From Aldehydirespirator sp965116965 (GTDB lineage: Bacteria; Actinomycetota; Acidimicrobiia; Acidimicrobiales; Aldehydirespiratoraceae): DNA of 64,000 nt. This document shows, in pieces, positions 37,989 to 46,882 of this stretch. A program made the translations under genes and the position numbers. The stretch covers positions 2,604,001 through 2,668,000 of the forward strand of contig OZ220743.1 of assembly GCA_965116965.1 (NCBI GenBank), given 5' to 3'. The number at the start of each line of letters is the position of its first letter. The stretch's first letter is position 1. Below the pieces are notes generated by a model that saw only the letters and a list, made by a program, of their open reading frames with translations, did no database searches and was not told where the DNA came from.

Positions 37989-39131
37989 TTAGGAGAAGAG
38001 GTCGCCCCGGTCGGTCAGGCCCAGCTTGGGGAACGGGCCGAAGAAGCCGTGCTCGTACAGGCCGTAGCCCTCCTGGGGGCCCCGGTCCGGGTCGTCGTAG
38101 GTGAAGCGGGCCACCGAGTCCACCACCCCGTACTGGCCCAAGCCCCGGATCTCGCTGACCTTGTAGGCCCGGGCCTGCTCCACGAGATCCTCGCCCTGCC
38201 ACATGCCGTGGCGCCAGTCGGGCTCCACCCCGTAGCCGGCGCCGATGGAGATGAAGTTGGTGGCCAGCGGCTCGACGTCGACGGTGACGGGTCCGCCGGG
38301 CGCCTCGGGGAACGTGATGTGCGACCCGGACAGCAGGCGGGTGCCGCTGATGGCGTCGTGGACCCACTCGGGCCGACCGAGGTGGTCGCGGGGCCGGTCG
38401 GGGTCGGTCCACACCCGCATGCCTGTCTGCATGGTCCGGTTGCCGTCGGGCTCCTCGTGGCACAGGTAGATCACCCAGTGGTCGCCGTAGTCGGCGGGCA
38501 TGTAGTTCCACATGCCCCCCAGCACCGAGATGGTCTGGCGGATGCCGTCGGGCTGCTTCTCGCCGACCGGGCGCACGCCCCATGACCGGTCCCGAGCCCC
38601 GCCGCAGCGGTCCGGTGTGACCGCGATGTCGTCCCCGTCCACGGTGAGGGTTCCCTCCCAGCGGCCGAGCTGGGCGAACCGCTGGGTGTCGAACACCAGC
38701 GTGCCCCGGGTCCGCAGGTACTGGCGGGGCTCCTCGAAGGGATCGATGGGGGAGGTCCAGGTGACGTCCATGGCGAGCTGCGAGTCGGCCGGCCGGTCCG
38801 GCTCCACGATCACCCTCAGCTTGCGCAGGGGCTCGACCACCTCGATGCGCACCGGTCCGACCGAGATGTCGGAGCGGTCGGTGAGGGGCTTGCTGGCCCG
38901 CACCACCAGGTGGTCGTCGCCCTTGGTGACGGCCAGGTAGGCGTCGGTGGTGCCCAGGTTGGGGTACTGGCCCAGCCCGAAGATGGCGAAGTACTCGCCG
39001 CTGGAGGGATGCAGGTTGAAGTAGTAGCGGTCGTAGAAGTTGCGGTCCGAGGTGGCCGGATGGCGCACGTACTCGGAGGTCTGGTGGACCGGGAAGTCGT
39101 CCCAGGCCGATATCGATCGATGAGAGCCCAT
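37989..39131 (-). CDS. Uncharacterised protein with SWG motif (DUF7064/7065- or CrtC-like)
   Basis: 380 residues from ATG 39131. All-beta protein with no signal peptide. Contains FYDRYYFNLHP, GGARDRSWGVRPVG (the RDxSWG turn conserved in AttH/CrtC-like hydratase folds and DUF7064/7065), and GGMWNYMPADYGDHWVIYLC. Proteins of this fold sit next to steroid/lipid degradation genes in Actinobacteria and may bind or hydrate a hydrophobic substrate. Divergent from the DUF35/thiolase pair with 61 bp between starts, so possibly co-regulated with them. Activity unknown. An in-frame upstream start would overlap the DUF35 gene. Confidence 0.6.
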   Translation of the reverse strand: MGSHRSISAWDDFPVHQTSEYVRHPATSDRNFYDRYYFNLHPSSGEYFAIFGLGQYPNLGTTDAYLAVTKGDDHLVVRASKPLTDRSDISVGPVRIEVVEPLRKLRVIVEPDRPADSQLAMDVTWTSPIDPFEEPRQYLRTRGTLVFDTQRFAQLGRWEGTLTVDGDDIAVTPDRCGGARDRSWGVRPVGEKQPDGIRQTISVLGGMWNYMPADYGDHWVIYLCHEEPDGNRTMQTGMRVWTDPDRPRDHLGRPEWVHDAISGTRLLSGSHITFPEAPGGPVTVDVEPLATNFISIGAGYGVEPDWRHGMWQGEDLVEQARAYKVSEIRGLGQYGVVDSVARFTYDDPDRGPQEGYGLYEHGFFGPFPKLGLTDRGDLFS

Positions 39132-39192
39132 GGCCGAGCACGCTACCGGCGGCTCGGTTCTTGTCCCTTCATTCTTCGGTACCCTTGCCCCG

Positions 39193-39636
39193 ATGCCGAG
39201 GACCCGGGTGCCCGCAGTGGAGGGACTGTTCACTGTCGACGACGAGCCGCGGTTGATCGGCGGGCGGGTTCCTGGCACCGAGTCTTACTTCTTCCCGAAG
39301 CACCTGGGCGGCGCCGACCCCCGGGTCGGGCCGGTCGAGCTGGAGGAGGTGCCGCTGAGCCGCCGGGGCCGGGTGTGGTCCTACACCACCAGCCACTACC
39401 CGCCTCCGCCGCCGTTCGTGGTGACCGCCGAGCCCTACGAGCCCATCACCGTCGCGGCGGTGGAGTTGGAGCACGAGAAGATGGTGGTCCTGGGGCAGTG
39501 CACCCCCGGCGTCGGCCCCGAGGACCTGGAGGTCGGCATGGAGATGGAGCTGACCGTCGACACCCTCTACGGCGACGACGACTGCGACTACCTGGTCTGG
39601 AAGTGGCGTCCCGTGGCCGCAGGATCAGAGGACTGA
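39193..39636 (+). CDS. DUF35 OB-fold protein lacking the zinc-ribbon Cys
   Basis: 147 residues from ATG 39193. The OB-fold half is VWSYTTSHYPPPPPFVV, YEPITVAAVELEHEKMVVLGQ and GMEMELTVDTLY. DUF35 proteins pair with thiolase-like enzymes (e.g. ChsH2 with Ltp2 in steroid side-chain cleavage). The usual N-terminal rubredoxin-like C-x2-C...C-x2-C is absent (GGRVPGTESYFFPKHLGG instead), so no zinc site. Followed 3 bp later by the thiolase gene, so they form a complex (inference). Confidence 0.8.
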   Translation: MPRTRVPAVEGLFTVDDEPRLIGGRVPGTESYFFPKHLGGADPRVGPVELEEVPLSRRGRVWSYTTSHYPPPPPFVVTAEPYEPITVAAVELEHEKMVVLGQCTPGVGPEDLEVGMEMELTVDTLYGDDDCDYLVWKWRPVAAGSED

Positions 39637-39639
39637 CCG

Positions 39640-40827
39640 ATGGACGAGATCGCCGTCCTGGGCGTGGGCATGCATCCGTGGGGCAAGTGGGGCCGCAACT
39701 TCACCGAGTACGGGGGGGCCGCAGCCCGCGACGCCCTGGCCGACGCCGGGGTCGACTACGCCGACGTCGGCTTCGTGTCGGGCGCGGTGACGGTGAGGTG
39801 CGGCTACCCGGGCTACGTGGCCGGCTCCACCTTCGCCCGGGCGCTCGGCTTCACCGGAGCCCAGCTGGCCAGCAGCTACTCGGCCTGCGCGTCGGGAGCG
39901 ACCGCGCTGCAGGTGGCCCGGGGCCAGATCCTCTCAGGCGCCTGCGACGTGGCGCTGGTGGTGGGAGCCGACACCACCCCCAAGGGGTTCTTCGCCCCCA
40001 GCGCCGGGGACCGCCCCGACGACATCGACTGGCTGCGCTTCCACCTCGTGGGCGCCACCAACCCCGTCTACTTCGGATTGCATGCCAGGCGGCGAATGGA
40101 CCTCTATGGGGCCACCACCGACGACTTCGCCATGGTCAAGGTCAAGAACTCCCGCCACGGCGCCCACAACCCCAACGCCCGCTTCACCAAGGAGTACGGC
40201 CTCGACGACGTGCGCAACTCGCCGGTGGTGTCCGACCCGCTGCGGCTGCTCGACATCTGCGCCACCTCCGACGGGGGAGCGGCCATGGTGGTGTCGTCGA
40301 TGGAATGGGCCCGCAGCCATGGACACGGCAATCCGGTGAGGGTGGCGGGAATCTCCACCGTCTCGCCGACGTATCCCGACCCGGTGATCGACCTGCCGTA
40401 CCTGGCCGCCGACTCGGTGGCCGACCCGACTGCGCCGCTGGTGGGCTTCAAGGAGTCGATCGGGACCCGGGCCTACGACGAGGCCGGGCTGGGCCCCGAC
40501 GACGTCGACGTGGCCGAGGTGTACGACCTGTCGTCGGCGATGGAGCTGGACTGGTACGAGCAGCTCGGCTTCTGCGGCGCCGGAGAGGCCGAACGCCTCC
40601 TGCGCGACGGCGACACCGCCATCGGGGGGCGCCTGCCCGTCAACCCCAGCGGCGGCCTGGGCGCGTTCGGCGAGGCCGTCCCGGCCCAGGCCATCGCCCA
40701 GGTGTGCGAGCTCGCCTGGCAGCTGCGGGGCACGGCCGGGGCCCGCCAGGTCGACGGAGCCCGGGTGGGCATCACCGTCAACCAGGGGCTGTTCGGGCAC
40801 GGCTCGTCGGTGATCGTCCGCCGCTGA
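39640..40827 (+). CDS. Thiolase-like lipid-transfer protein (SCP-x type)
   Basis: 395 residues. Thiolase fold with the nucleophile Cys in SSYSACASGATALQVA and the C-terminal VNPSGGLGAFGEAVPAQAIAQ and GITVNQGLFGHGSS; the second half lacks the usual C-x-G thiolase acid and has GLFGHGSS instead. Together with the DUF35 partner this is the arrangement of acyl-CoA aldolase/thiolase complexes that cleave steroid or branched side chains. Substrate unknown. Confidence 0.85.
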   Translation: MDEIAVLGVGMHPWGKWGRNFTEYGGAAARDALADAGVDYADVGFVSGAVTVRCGYPGYVAGSTFARALGFTGAQLASSYSACASGATALQVARGQILSGACDVALVVGADTTPKGFFAPSAGDRPDDIDWLRFHLVGATNPVYFGLHARRRMDLYGATTDDFAMVKVKNSRHGAHNPNARFTKEYGLDDVRNSPVVSDPLRLLDICATSDGGAAMVVSSMEWARSHGHGNPVRVAGISTVSPTYPDPVIDLPYLAADSVADPTAPLVGFKESIGTRAYDEAGLGPDDVDVAEVYDLSSAMELDWYEQLGFCGAGEAERLLRDGDTAIGGRLPVNPSGGLGAFGEAVPAQAIAQVCELAWQLRGTAGARQVDGARVGITVNQGLFGHGSSVIVRR

Positions 40828-40835
40828 CGCCGCCC

Positions 40836-40926
40836 AGAGGCCGAGCGAGCAGGCGGACGCAGCTGGTTCATGCGGGCGAGGCTGTGGCCCGAGCGGCCCT
40901 CAGGTCGCAGCGAACAAGAGCGGGAG
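40836..40926 (+). repeat. GC-rich dispersed repeat, divergent copy
   Basis: AGAGGCCGAGCGAG (40836) then a 50-bp spacer and GTGGCCCGAGCGGCCCTCAG...CGCAGCGAACAAGAGCGG. The GTGAG step is replaced by CTCAGGTC, so it is more diverged. Between the thiolase and HU genes; the rest of the gap to 41068 has only the HU ribosome site (AAAGGAG). Confidence 0.75.
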
Positions 40927-41068
40927 ACACAACGCAGCCGCGGCGCGGCGATCGCAGTCCAAGCGGCCTCGATTCCGCGAGCATCCCCAAGGTGCGACGG
41001 GTCTCGCCCTATAGTGCCGGGCCGCAATTGGTGCCGGAAGCGGCGCCGTCATCACAAAGGAGCAATCA

Positions 41069-41344
41069 ATGAACAAGCGTGATGTTGTCGCTGCTGTGGC
41101 CCTCAGGGCGGGCGTCTCCCAGACGGATGCCGCAAAGTGCATCGACGGACTCATGGAGCTTGCCTGCGACGAGCTGGCTGCCGGAGGCGAGATCAACCTG
41201 ACCGGCTACATGAGGATCTCGACGGTGCAGCGAGCCGCTCGCACGGGTCGCAATCCCCAGACCGGCGAGGCGGTGGCCGTGCCTGCGTCTACCGGCGTGA
41301 AGATCCAGGCCGGCGCAAGGCTCAAGTCCGCGGCCCGAGGCTGA
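41069..41344 (+). CDS. HU-type DNA-binding protein
   Basis: 91 residues. Nucleoid protein that bends DNA. NKRDVVAAVALRAGVSQTDA, GEINLTGYMRISTVQRAART, GRNPQTGEAVAVPAS and VKIQAGARLKSAARG follow the HU/IHF pattern, with the GRNPQTG arm and the usual Lys/Arg end. Short Lys/Ala C-terminal tail of mycobacterial HupB is absent. Strong AAAGGAG ribosome site. Confidence 0.93.
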   Translation: MNKRDVVAAVALRAGVSQTDAAKCIDGLMELACDELAAGGEINLTGYMRISTVQRAARTGRNPQTGEAVAVPASTGVKIQAGARLKSAARG

Positions 41345-41372
41345 TCCTCGCCGGCCGCCCCGGCTGCGACCC

Positions 41373-41798
41373 GTGAGCCTGCCCCGCCCCGAAGAGGTGA
41401 TCCCGCACCGCGACCCGTTCCTGTTCGTGGACGAGGTCACGGAGCTGGTGCCGGGCGAGCGGGTCCGCGGCCGCTGGCGTCCGCGCGGCGACGAGCCCTT
41501 CTTCGAGGGTCACTTCCCGGGCCTGCCCACGGTGCCCGGCGTGTTGATGTGCGAGGCCATCGCGCAGCTCGGCGCAGTGGCGCTGCTCGCCGACGAGCGC
41601 TACGCCGGGCGGCTGCCGCTGTTCGGAGGGCTCGACCGGGCCCGTTTCCGACGGCAGGTCCGTCCCGGCGACACGCTCGAGCTCGAAGTGGAGATGACCC
41701 GCCTGTCGAGCCGGGCGGGACGGGGTTCAGGACGGGCGCTGCTGGACGGCAAGGCCGCCGCGGAGTGCGACCTGATGTTCGTGATCGCCGACGCCTGA
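41373..41798 (+). CDS. FabZ-like 3-hydroxyacyl-ACP dehydratase
   Basis: 141 residues, GTG start. Hot-dog fold with VIPHRDPFLFVDEV and FFEGHFPGLPTVPGVLMCEAIAQ, containing the catalytic His and Glu of FabZ. The fabD-H-G-acpP-F cluster on the other strand lacks a dehydratase, so this convergent neighbour (14 bp from the fabF stop) probably completes the elongation cycle. Confidence 0.88.
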   Translation: MSLPRPEEVIPHRDPFLFVDEVTELVPGERVRGRWRPRGDEPFFEGHFPGLPTVPGVLMCEAIAQLGAVALLADERYAGRLPLFGGLDRARFRRQVRPGDTLELEVEMTRLSSRAGRGSGRALLDGKAAAECDLMFVIADA

Positions 41799-41812
41799 GC
41801 GCAGCCCGGCCG

Positions 41813-43000
41813 TTATGCGGCCGGGGCCATCACCAGTGTGCCGTTGTGGCCGCCGAAGCCGAAGGAGTTCGAGATCGACACTCCGGGCTCCCAGGGCGCG
41901 GGCTCGCCCGCCACCACCTGGATGGGCGGCAGCTCGGGATCCAGTTCGTTGAGGCCGGCCGTGGGCGGGATGAGCTCCTTCTGCATGGCCAGCACCACCG
42001 CCACCGCCTCCAATGCGCCGGCGGCTCCCAGGGCGTGGCCGGTCACACCCTTGGTGGACGTCACCAGAGGGCCCGGCGAGGTGCCGAAGACCTTCGACAG
42101 GGCCTCGGCCTCGGCCGCGTCGTTGAGGTCGGTGGAGGTGCCGTGCGCGTTGACGTGGACCACGTCGGCGGATCGCACGCCGGCATCGTCCAGAGCCAGC
42201 TGCATGCAGTGCACCGCACCGCTGCCGCCCGGCGACGGGGCGGTAATGTGGTGGGCGTCGGCGGTGGATGCCGAGCCGAGGACTTCGGCCAGGATCCGCG
42301 CCCCCCGAGCCAGGGACATGTCCCAGTCCTCGAGGACCAGCACCGCGGCTCCCTCGGCCATCACGAACCCGTCCCGCTGCGCATCGAAGGGGCGGCTTAC
42401 GCCGCTCGACGACAGGGCGGTCATGTTGGTGAAGCCGGCCACGGCGGCCGGAGTGAACGGGGCCTCGGTGCCGCCGGCCAGCACGGCGTCGCAGCGGCCG
42501 TCGGCGATGAGGCGGGCGGCGTTGCCCACTGCGTGGGTCCCGGCGGCGCACGCAGTGACCACGTTCTCCGACGGGCCCATCCAGCCGTAGCGCATCGACA
42601 GGGTGGCGCCTCCGGCGTTGGCCATCATCATGGGCACCAGGAACGGCGACACCCGGCGGGCCCCCTTCTCGTGGAGCACGCCGATCTGCTGCTCCAGCGT
42701 GGTGATCCCGCCCACGCCGGTACCGATCATGGCGCCGCAGCGGGTGGGATCGGCCTCGATGTCGCCGGCCTGGGCCAGGGCCTGGTCGGCGGCCGCCACC
42801 AGGAACTGCGTGTACGGGTCGGACCGACGGGCCTCCTTGGGGCTGTCGAAGTGGTCGATGGCGTCGAAGCCGGTGACGCGGCGCTCGCCCACGGGCGCGG
42901 GGCTGCACAGCCCCTGGAAGTACGCCTCTGCGCCGATGCCGGCCGCTGACACTACGCCGAGGCCGGTGACCGCCACCCGCCTGCGATCGGGCCTGCTCAT
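41813..43000 (-). CDS. fabF: 3-oxoacyl-ACP synthase II (KAS II)
   Basis: 395 residues. Condenses malonyl-ACP with acyl-ACP. Catalytic Cys in VTACAAGTHAVGNAA, His in NAHGTSTDLNDAAEAEAL and His in KGVTGHALGAAGALEA; the end SNSFGFGGHNGTLV is typical. Last gene of the fab operon, 33 bp after acpP. Confidence 0.95.
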   Translation of the reverse strand: MSRPDRRRVAVTGLGVVSAAGIGAEAYFQGLCSPAPVGERRVTGFDAIDHFDSPKEARRSDPYTQFLVAAADQALAQAGDIEADPTRCGAMIGTGVGGITTLEQQIGVLHEKGARRVSPFLVPMMMANAGGATLSMRYGWMGPSENVVTACAAGTHAVGNAARLIADGRCDAVLAGGTEAPFTPAAVAGFTNMTALSSSGVSRPFDAQRDGFVMAEGAAVLVLEDWDMSLARGARILAEVLGSASTADAHHITAPSPGGSGAVHCMQLALDDAGVRSADVVHVNAHGTSTDLNDAAEAEALSKVFGTSPGPLVTSTKGVTGHALGAAGALEAVAVVLAMQKELIPPTAGLNELDPELPPIQVVAGEPAPWEPGVSISNSFGFGGHNGTLVMAPAA

Positions 43001-43033
43001 CAGAGGGTGGACCTCATCGAACCGGGAACCCCG

Positions 43034-43270
43034 TCAGAGCTTCGAGGTGATCAGCTCGAAGGCTTCGGCGACGGTGGCGACGCCCTCCAGCTCCTCCTCA
43101 TCGACGTTCACGTCGAACTCTTCCTCGAGGGCCATCACCAGCTCGACGATGTCGAGGCTGTCGGCGTCGAGATCGTCCGCGAAATCCGCCTCCGGCACCA
43201 CGTCGGCCGCGTCGACCGAGAGCACCTCCACGGTGCACTGCCTGAAACGCTCGAAGTTCTCGTCACTCAC
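43034..43270 (-). CDS. acpP: Acyl carrier protein
   Basis: 78 residues, acidic helical bundle. Phosphopantetheine Ser38 in DDLDADSLDIVELVMALEEE. The usual N-terminal is slightly longer than E. coli ACP. Between fabG and fabF in the fab operon. Confidence 0.95.
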   Translation of the reverse strand: MSDENFERFRQCTVEVLSVDAADVVPEADFADDLDADSLDIVELVMALEEEFDVNVDEEELEGVATVAEAFELITSKL

Positions 43271-43337
43271 GACTTCTTCCTTCCATTCCTAGCTTGCGAC
43301 AGGGTCCGGTCGGGCCGGGTGTAGTTGCTGCGGCGCC

Positions 43338-44087
43338 TCAGCCCATAGAGAGGCCGCCGTCCACCGCAAGCACGATACCGGTGACGTAGCTCGCGTCCTC
43401 CGAAGCCAGGAACTCCACGGCGGCCGCGATCTCGGCTGGTTCGCCCACCCGACCCAGCGGCACACGCTCGACGATGGCGCCGAGCTGGTCGTCGTTGAGG
43501 GCGGCCAGCATGTCGGTGCCCACCGCGCCGGGGGCGATCACGTTCACGGTCACGTTGCGGGACGCGAACTCCTTGGCCAGCGACCGGGCCAGGCCGATCA
43601 GCCCGGCCTTGGAGGCCGAGTAGTTGGCCTGGCCGGGCTGGCCGCCGATGCCCGACACCGACGAGATGAACACTATGCGGCCCCAGCGGGCCCGGACCAT
43701 GGCCCGAACCGCCCGCTTGGCCACCCGGAAGCTGCCGGTGAGGTTGGCGTCGAGCACCGCGGCGAAGTCCTCATCGGACATGCGCAGCACCAGGCCGTCG
43801 CGGGTGATTCCGGCATTGCAGACGACGATCTCGGGAACTCCCAGCCTCTCGGTCACCGAGGCCATGGCCGCGGCGACCGACTCGGGGTCGGTCACGTCGC
43901 AGCGGACGCACGCCAGGTTGTGGGCGGCGGCGTCCGCCGGGGGATCGCTGCGGTAGGTGACAGCCACCCGGTGCCCAGCCCGGCTGAGTCTGCGGGCGAT
44001 GGCCAGTCCGATGCCGCGGTTGCCGCCGGTGACTAGCGCTACTCGCCCGGGACCGGGTGCGTCGCCTCCGTCGCCTCCGTCACTCAA
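43338..44087 (-). CDS. fabG: 3-oxoacyl-ACP reductase
   Basis: 249 residues. SDR fold: VTGGNRGIGLAIARRL (NADP loop), NAGITRDGLVLRM, the catalytic Ser in ISSVSG, YSASKAGLIGLARSLAKE (Tyr-x3-Lys), and C-terminal YVTGIVLAVDGGLSMG. A short acidic leader (MSDGGDGGDAPGPG) precedes the fold. Ends 67 bp before acpP; begins 13 bp after the fabH stop. Confidence 0.93.
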   Translation of the reverse strand: MSDGGDGGDAPGPGRVALVTGGNRGIGLAIARRLSRAGHRVAVTYRSDPPADAAAHNLACVRCDVTDPESVAAAMASVTERLGVPEIVVCNAGITRDGLVLRMSDEDFAAVLDANLTGSFRVAKRAVRAMVRARWGRIVFISSVSGIGGQPGQANYSASKAGLIGLARSLAKEFASRNVTVNVIAPGAVGTDMLAALNDDQLGAIVERVPLGRVGEPAEIAAAVEFLASEDASYVTGIVLAVDGGLSMG

Positions 44088-44100
44088 ACCGCTCGGCCCC

Positions 44101-45021
44101 TCACCAGCGGGACACGGTCGTCGCCCAGGACATTCCGGCGCCGAAACCAGTCATGACCACGATGGCGCCGGGCTTCAGCGCTCCCTCGGCGTGGGCTTTG
44201 GCCATCGCCAGCGGGATGGTCCCCGAGGAGTTGTTGCCGGTGTACTCGATGGTGTTGTAGCTGCGCTCGAAACCGATCCCGGTGCGTTTGCAGATGGCCT
44301 CGATGATGCGGATGTTGGCTTGGTGGGGGAGCAGCACGTCGACGTCGTCGGGACCCAGGCCAGCCCGATCCAGGGCGCTCAGCACGGAGTCGGTGACGGC
44401 CCGGACCGCGACCTTGAACACCTCGCGGCCCTCCATCGTGATCTTGGAGTCATGGTCGCCCATCAGCAGGCGGCGGTGGTTGCCGTCGGCGCCGAGGTCC
44501 CAGCCCAGCAGGGTGGGGTCGTCGGTGTGCTCCAGCACTACGGCCCCGCCCCCGTCGCTGAAGAGGATGGCCGTGCCCCGATCGTCCCAGTCGGTCAGCG
44601 GCGACAGGGCGTCGGCTCCGATGAGCAGGACGCGCCGCGGCCCGCCCGGCGAGTCCATCATGGAGTGGGCCACCACCCAGCCGTATGTGAATCCGGCGCA
44701 CGCCGCGTTCAGGTCGAAGGCGCCGCAGTCCAGTTCCAGCTCGGCGTGGATCACGGCCGCGGTCCCCGGCACCCGCTGGTCTGGGGTGGTGGTGGACAGG
44801 ATCAGCAGATCGATGTCGGTCGGGTCGAGTCCGGCCATGTCGATGGCGGCCCGTCCGGACTGGATGCCCAGCGTCGACGTCGGGAGCCCGATGCGGCGCT
44901 CGCGGACGCCGGTGCGCTCGCGGATCCACTCGTCGCTGGTGTCCATCATCTGGGCCAGGTCGTCGTTGGTCAGCACCTTCTCCGGCAGCGCGGTGCCGAT
45001 GCCGGTCATGCGGGCGCCCAT
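44101..45021 (-). CDS. fabH: 3-oxoacyl-ACP synthase III (KAS III)
   Basis: 306 residues. Starts fatty-acid chains from acyl-CoA and malonyl-ACP. Catalytic Cys108 (NAACAGF), His in LPHQANIRI and Asn in YTGNNSSGTIPLA. TSDEWIRERTGVRERRI is the family CoA-site signature. Located between fabD and fabG; the fabD-fabH gap contains a dispersed repeat. Confidence 0.95.
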   Translation of the reverse strand: MGARMTGIGTALPEKVLTNDDLAQMMDTSDEWIRERTGVRERRIGLPTSTLGIQSGRAAIDMAGLDPTDIDLLILSTTTPDQRVPGTAAVIHAELELDCGAFDLNAACAGFTYGWVVAHSMMDSPGGPRRVLLIGADALSPLTDWDDRGTAILFSDGGGAVVLEHTDDPTLLGWDLGADGNHRRLLMGDHDSKITMEGREVFKVAVRAVTDSVLSALDRAGLGPDDVDVLLPHQANIRIIEAICKRTGIGFERSYNTIEYTGNNSSGTIPLAMAKAHAEGALKPGAIVVMTGFGAGMSWATTVSRW

Positions 45022-45084
45022 CAGGTCGTCCTCACCGGCTGCGAAGACAGGGGACGCCGGGTCGCGGCGCAGCGTGCTGTCTGC

Positions 45085-45150
45085 CGCTCTTGTTCGCTGC
45101 GCTCACGGGCCGCTCGGGCCGCGGCCTCGCTCGCTGTCCCTCCGGATCGC
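45085..45150 (-). repeat. GC-rich dispersed repeat between fabD and fabH
   Basis: On the minus strand it reads GAGGCCGCGGCCCGAGCGG, CCCGTGAGCGCAGCGAAC, AAGAGCGGC, two bases after the fabD stop. The last copy before the tRNA-Leu boundary. Confidence 0.8.
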
Positions 45151-45151
45151 C

Positions 45152-46345
45152 TCATTGGCTCTGCCCGTCCACTCGGCCTCTCAACCAGGCAATCGGCTGG
45201 CTGGCCGTCACCCGCTCGCCGTCGACGGCCAGCACACCCATCAGCTCGCCCGCGAAGGGGCTGCGGACTTCATGGTCGCCGACCTTCCCGACCAGATGCC
45301 CTACGCCGACCGCCGCACCCTCTGCGATGTCCTCGCTGGCCTGGAAGACGCCGGCCGCGGGACTCACCACCAGCCGCTCGGTAGCGAACAGGTGCTCCCC
45401 CTCCATGGCGGCCGAGGCCCGGGCCGGTGCGGAGGCCAACGCCTCCAGCAGGCTGTCCAGGTCGTCCGGTGCGCTCACCGACAGGGGCCGGCTCCCCTTG
45501 ACGGTGCGCTTCAGGAGGCGGCCGAGAACCTCGCCCGGACCCAACTCCACATAGGTGGTGAACCCGGCGTCGTGGAGGGCGTTCAACGTCTGGCGCCACC
45601 GTACCGGGCTGGTGAGCTGGGCCTTGAGCAGGTCGGGCCAGTCTGATCCCCGTCCGTGGGCGGCTGCGTCGACGTTGGCGATCACCGCGCCCTGGGGGTC
45701 GCGGAACTCGGTGCGGTCGATGGCCTTGGTGAGCCGGTCGCGGGCCGGCGCCATGAACGGCGTGTGGAACGCGCCACCCACCTGGAGGGGCATGACCCTC
45801 TTGGCTCCGAGCTCGCGGGCTACGGCCGCGGCCTTGTCGATGGCCTCGGGAGTTCCCGCGATCACTGCCTGGCCGGGTGCGTTGTGGTTGGCCAGCCAAA
45901 CCTCGCCGGGGGAGCGGTTGCAGGCGATCCGCACCTCGTCGTCGTCGAGGCCGAGGACGGCGGCCATGGTGCCCTCGCGCTCTTCGGCCGCGGCCTGCAT
46001 GGCGTCGCCCCGCTCGGCCACCAGCGCCACCGCGTCGCCGAAGTCGAGCACGCCCGACGCCGTCAGCGCGGAGTACTCGCCGAGACTGTGGCCGGCGTGG
46101 CCGGCGGCCTCGGTGCCCAGCCGGGTCACCGCGTCGAGCACAACCATGGACATGACGAAGGTGGCGAGCTGGCTGTTGCGGGTCTGGGTCAGCTCCTCGG
46201 CGCCGGCGGAGAGGAGCAGGCGGGCTACGTCGCGGTCGGAGGCCTTGGAAGCCTCTGTCACCAACTCCCACGAAGGATGATCGGTCCAGGCCTCGCCCAT
46301 GCCGGGCTGCTGGGAACCTTGGCCCGGATACATGAAGACGATCAT
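45152..46345 (-). CDS. fabD: Malonyl-CoA:ACP transacylase with C-terminal biotinyl/lipoyl-like domain
   Basis: 397 residues. N-terminal 300 residues are FabD: YPGQGSQQPGMG, catalytic Ser87 in AGHSLGEYSALTASG, GAFHTPFMAPA with the His, and ELGPGEVLGRLLKRT. The last ~85 residues (SPAAGVFQASEDIAEGAAVG, VGHLVGKVGDHEVRSPFAGE, LMGVLAVDGERVTASQPIAW) have the beta-sandwich pattern of biotinyl/lipoyl domains but without the modified Lys: the hairpin reads GELMGVL instead of EAMKM. Usual FabD ends near 310. First gene of the fab operon. Confidence 0.9.
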   Translation of the reverse strand: MIVFMYPGQGSQQPGMGEAWTDHPSWELVTEASKASDRDVARLLLSAGAEELTQTRNSQLATFVMSMVVLDAVTRLGTEAAGHAGHSLGEYSALTASGVLDFGDAVALVAERGDAMQAAAEEREGTMAAVLGLDDDEVRIACNRSPGEVWLANHNAPGQAVIAGTPEAIDKAAAVARELGAKRVMPLQVGGAFHTPFMAPARDRLTKAIDRTEFRDPQGAVIANVDAAAHGRGSDWPDLLKAQLTSPVRWRQTLNALHDAGFTTYVELGPGEVLGRLLKRTVKGSRPLSVSAPDDLDSLLEALASAPARASAAMEGEHLFATERLVVSPAAGVFQASEDIAEGAAVGVGHLVGKVGDHEVRSPFAGELMGVLAVDGERVTASQPIAWLRGRVDGQSQ

Positions 46346-46584
46346 CGGTGGATCCCCCTCACCGCGACACTGGACCCGCCGATGCTCTGGGCCGGTTCAT
46401 GTTCAGACTCTGATCGACCCGGTCGCGTTTCATAACAGTCGCTCATGGCAGTAGCGATAGCCCCCTTGGCCCGTGCCGGCTGGTGCGCAAGGGTCCAGAG
46501 GCTAGCGCTGCGCGGGCGCGAGCGGCCCGCCGGGGCCCCTCTGGCCGCCGCCCGAGTGCCCGAACGGTAGGCTCGCAGACTCCA

Positions 46585-46668
46585 GCCCGGATGGCGGAAC
46601 TGGCAGACGCAGCGGACTCAAAATCCGCCGCCCGCGAGGGCGTGAGGGTTCGAATCCCTCTCCGGGCA
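46585..46668 (+). tRNA. tRNA-Leu (CAA anticodon)
   Basis: 84 nt. Acceptor arms GCCCGGA (46585-46591) and TCCGGGC (46661-46667), discriminator A. Anticodon stem GCGGA/TCCGC around the loop CTCAAAA, so anticodon CAA. Long variable arm (GCCGCCCGCGAGGGCGT region) and TpsiC loop GGTTCGAATCC. The CCA end is not encoded. Everything after it to the window end is accessory, so it may be an integration site; no second copy of its 3' end is visible. Confidence 0.95.
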
Positions 46669-46834
46669 CTTTGGACACTTCACTTTTTTGGGGCTTTGTG
46701 TTCGCCTATTGGCGTGGAACGCCCGACAGTGGGGCATGTTCGGGTCGCGTTCAGCGCGCGGGCCGCTCGATGCGCGGGTTGTGTGCGGCGGTGCGTGTGC
46801 CGCGCCGGGTGTGTTGCGCTGGCGGGCGCGGCGG

Positions 46835-46859
46835 GGCTGACGGTCAGTGACCGTCAGCC
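46835..46859. terminator. Perfect hairpin downstream of the transposase remnant
   Basis: GGCTGACGGTCA, one base, TGACCGTCAGCC: 12-bp arms, 23 bp beyond the stop of the minus-strand remnant at 46883. A related hairpin with the same CTGACGG core is at 53481-53513. Confidence 0.6.
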
Positions 46860-46882
46860 GGTAGCCGGGGCCGCGTCTGCGT

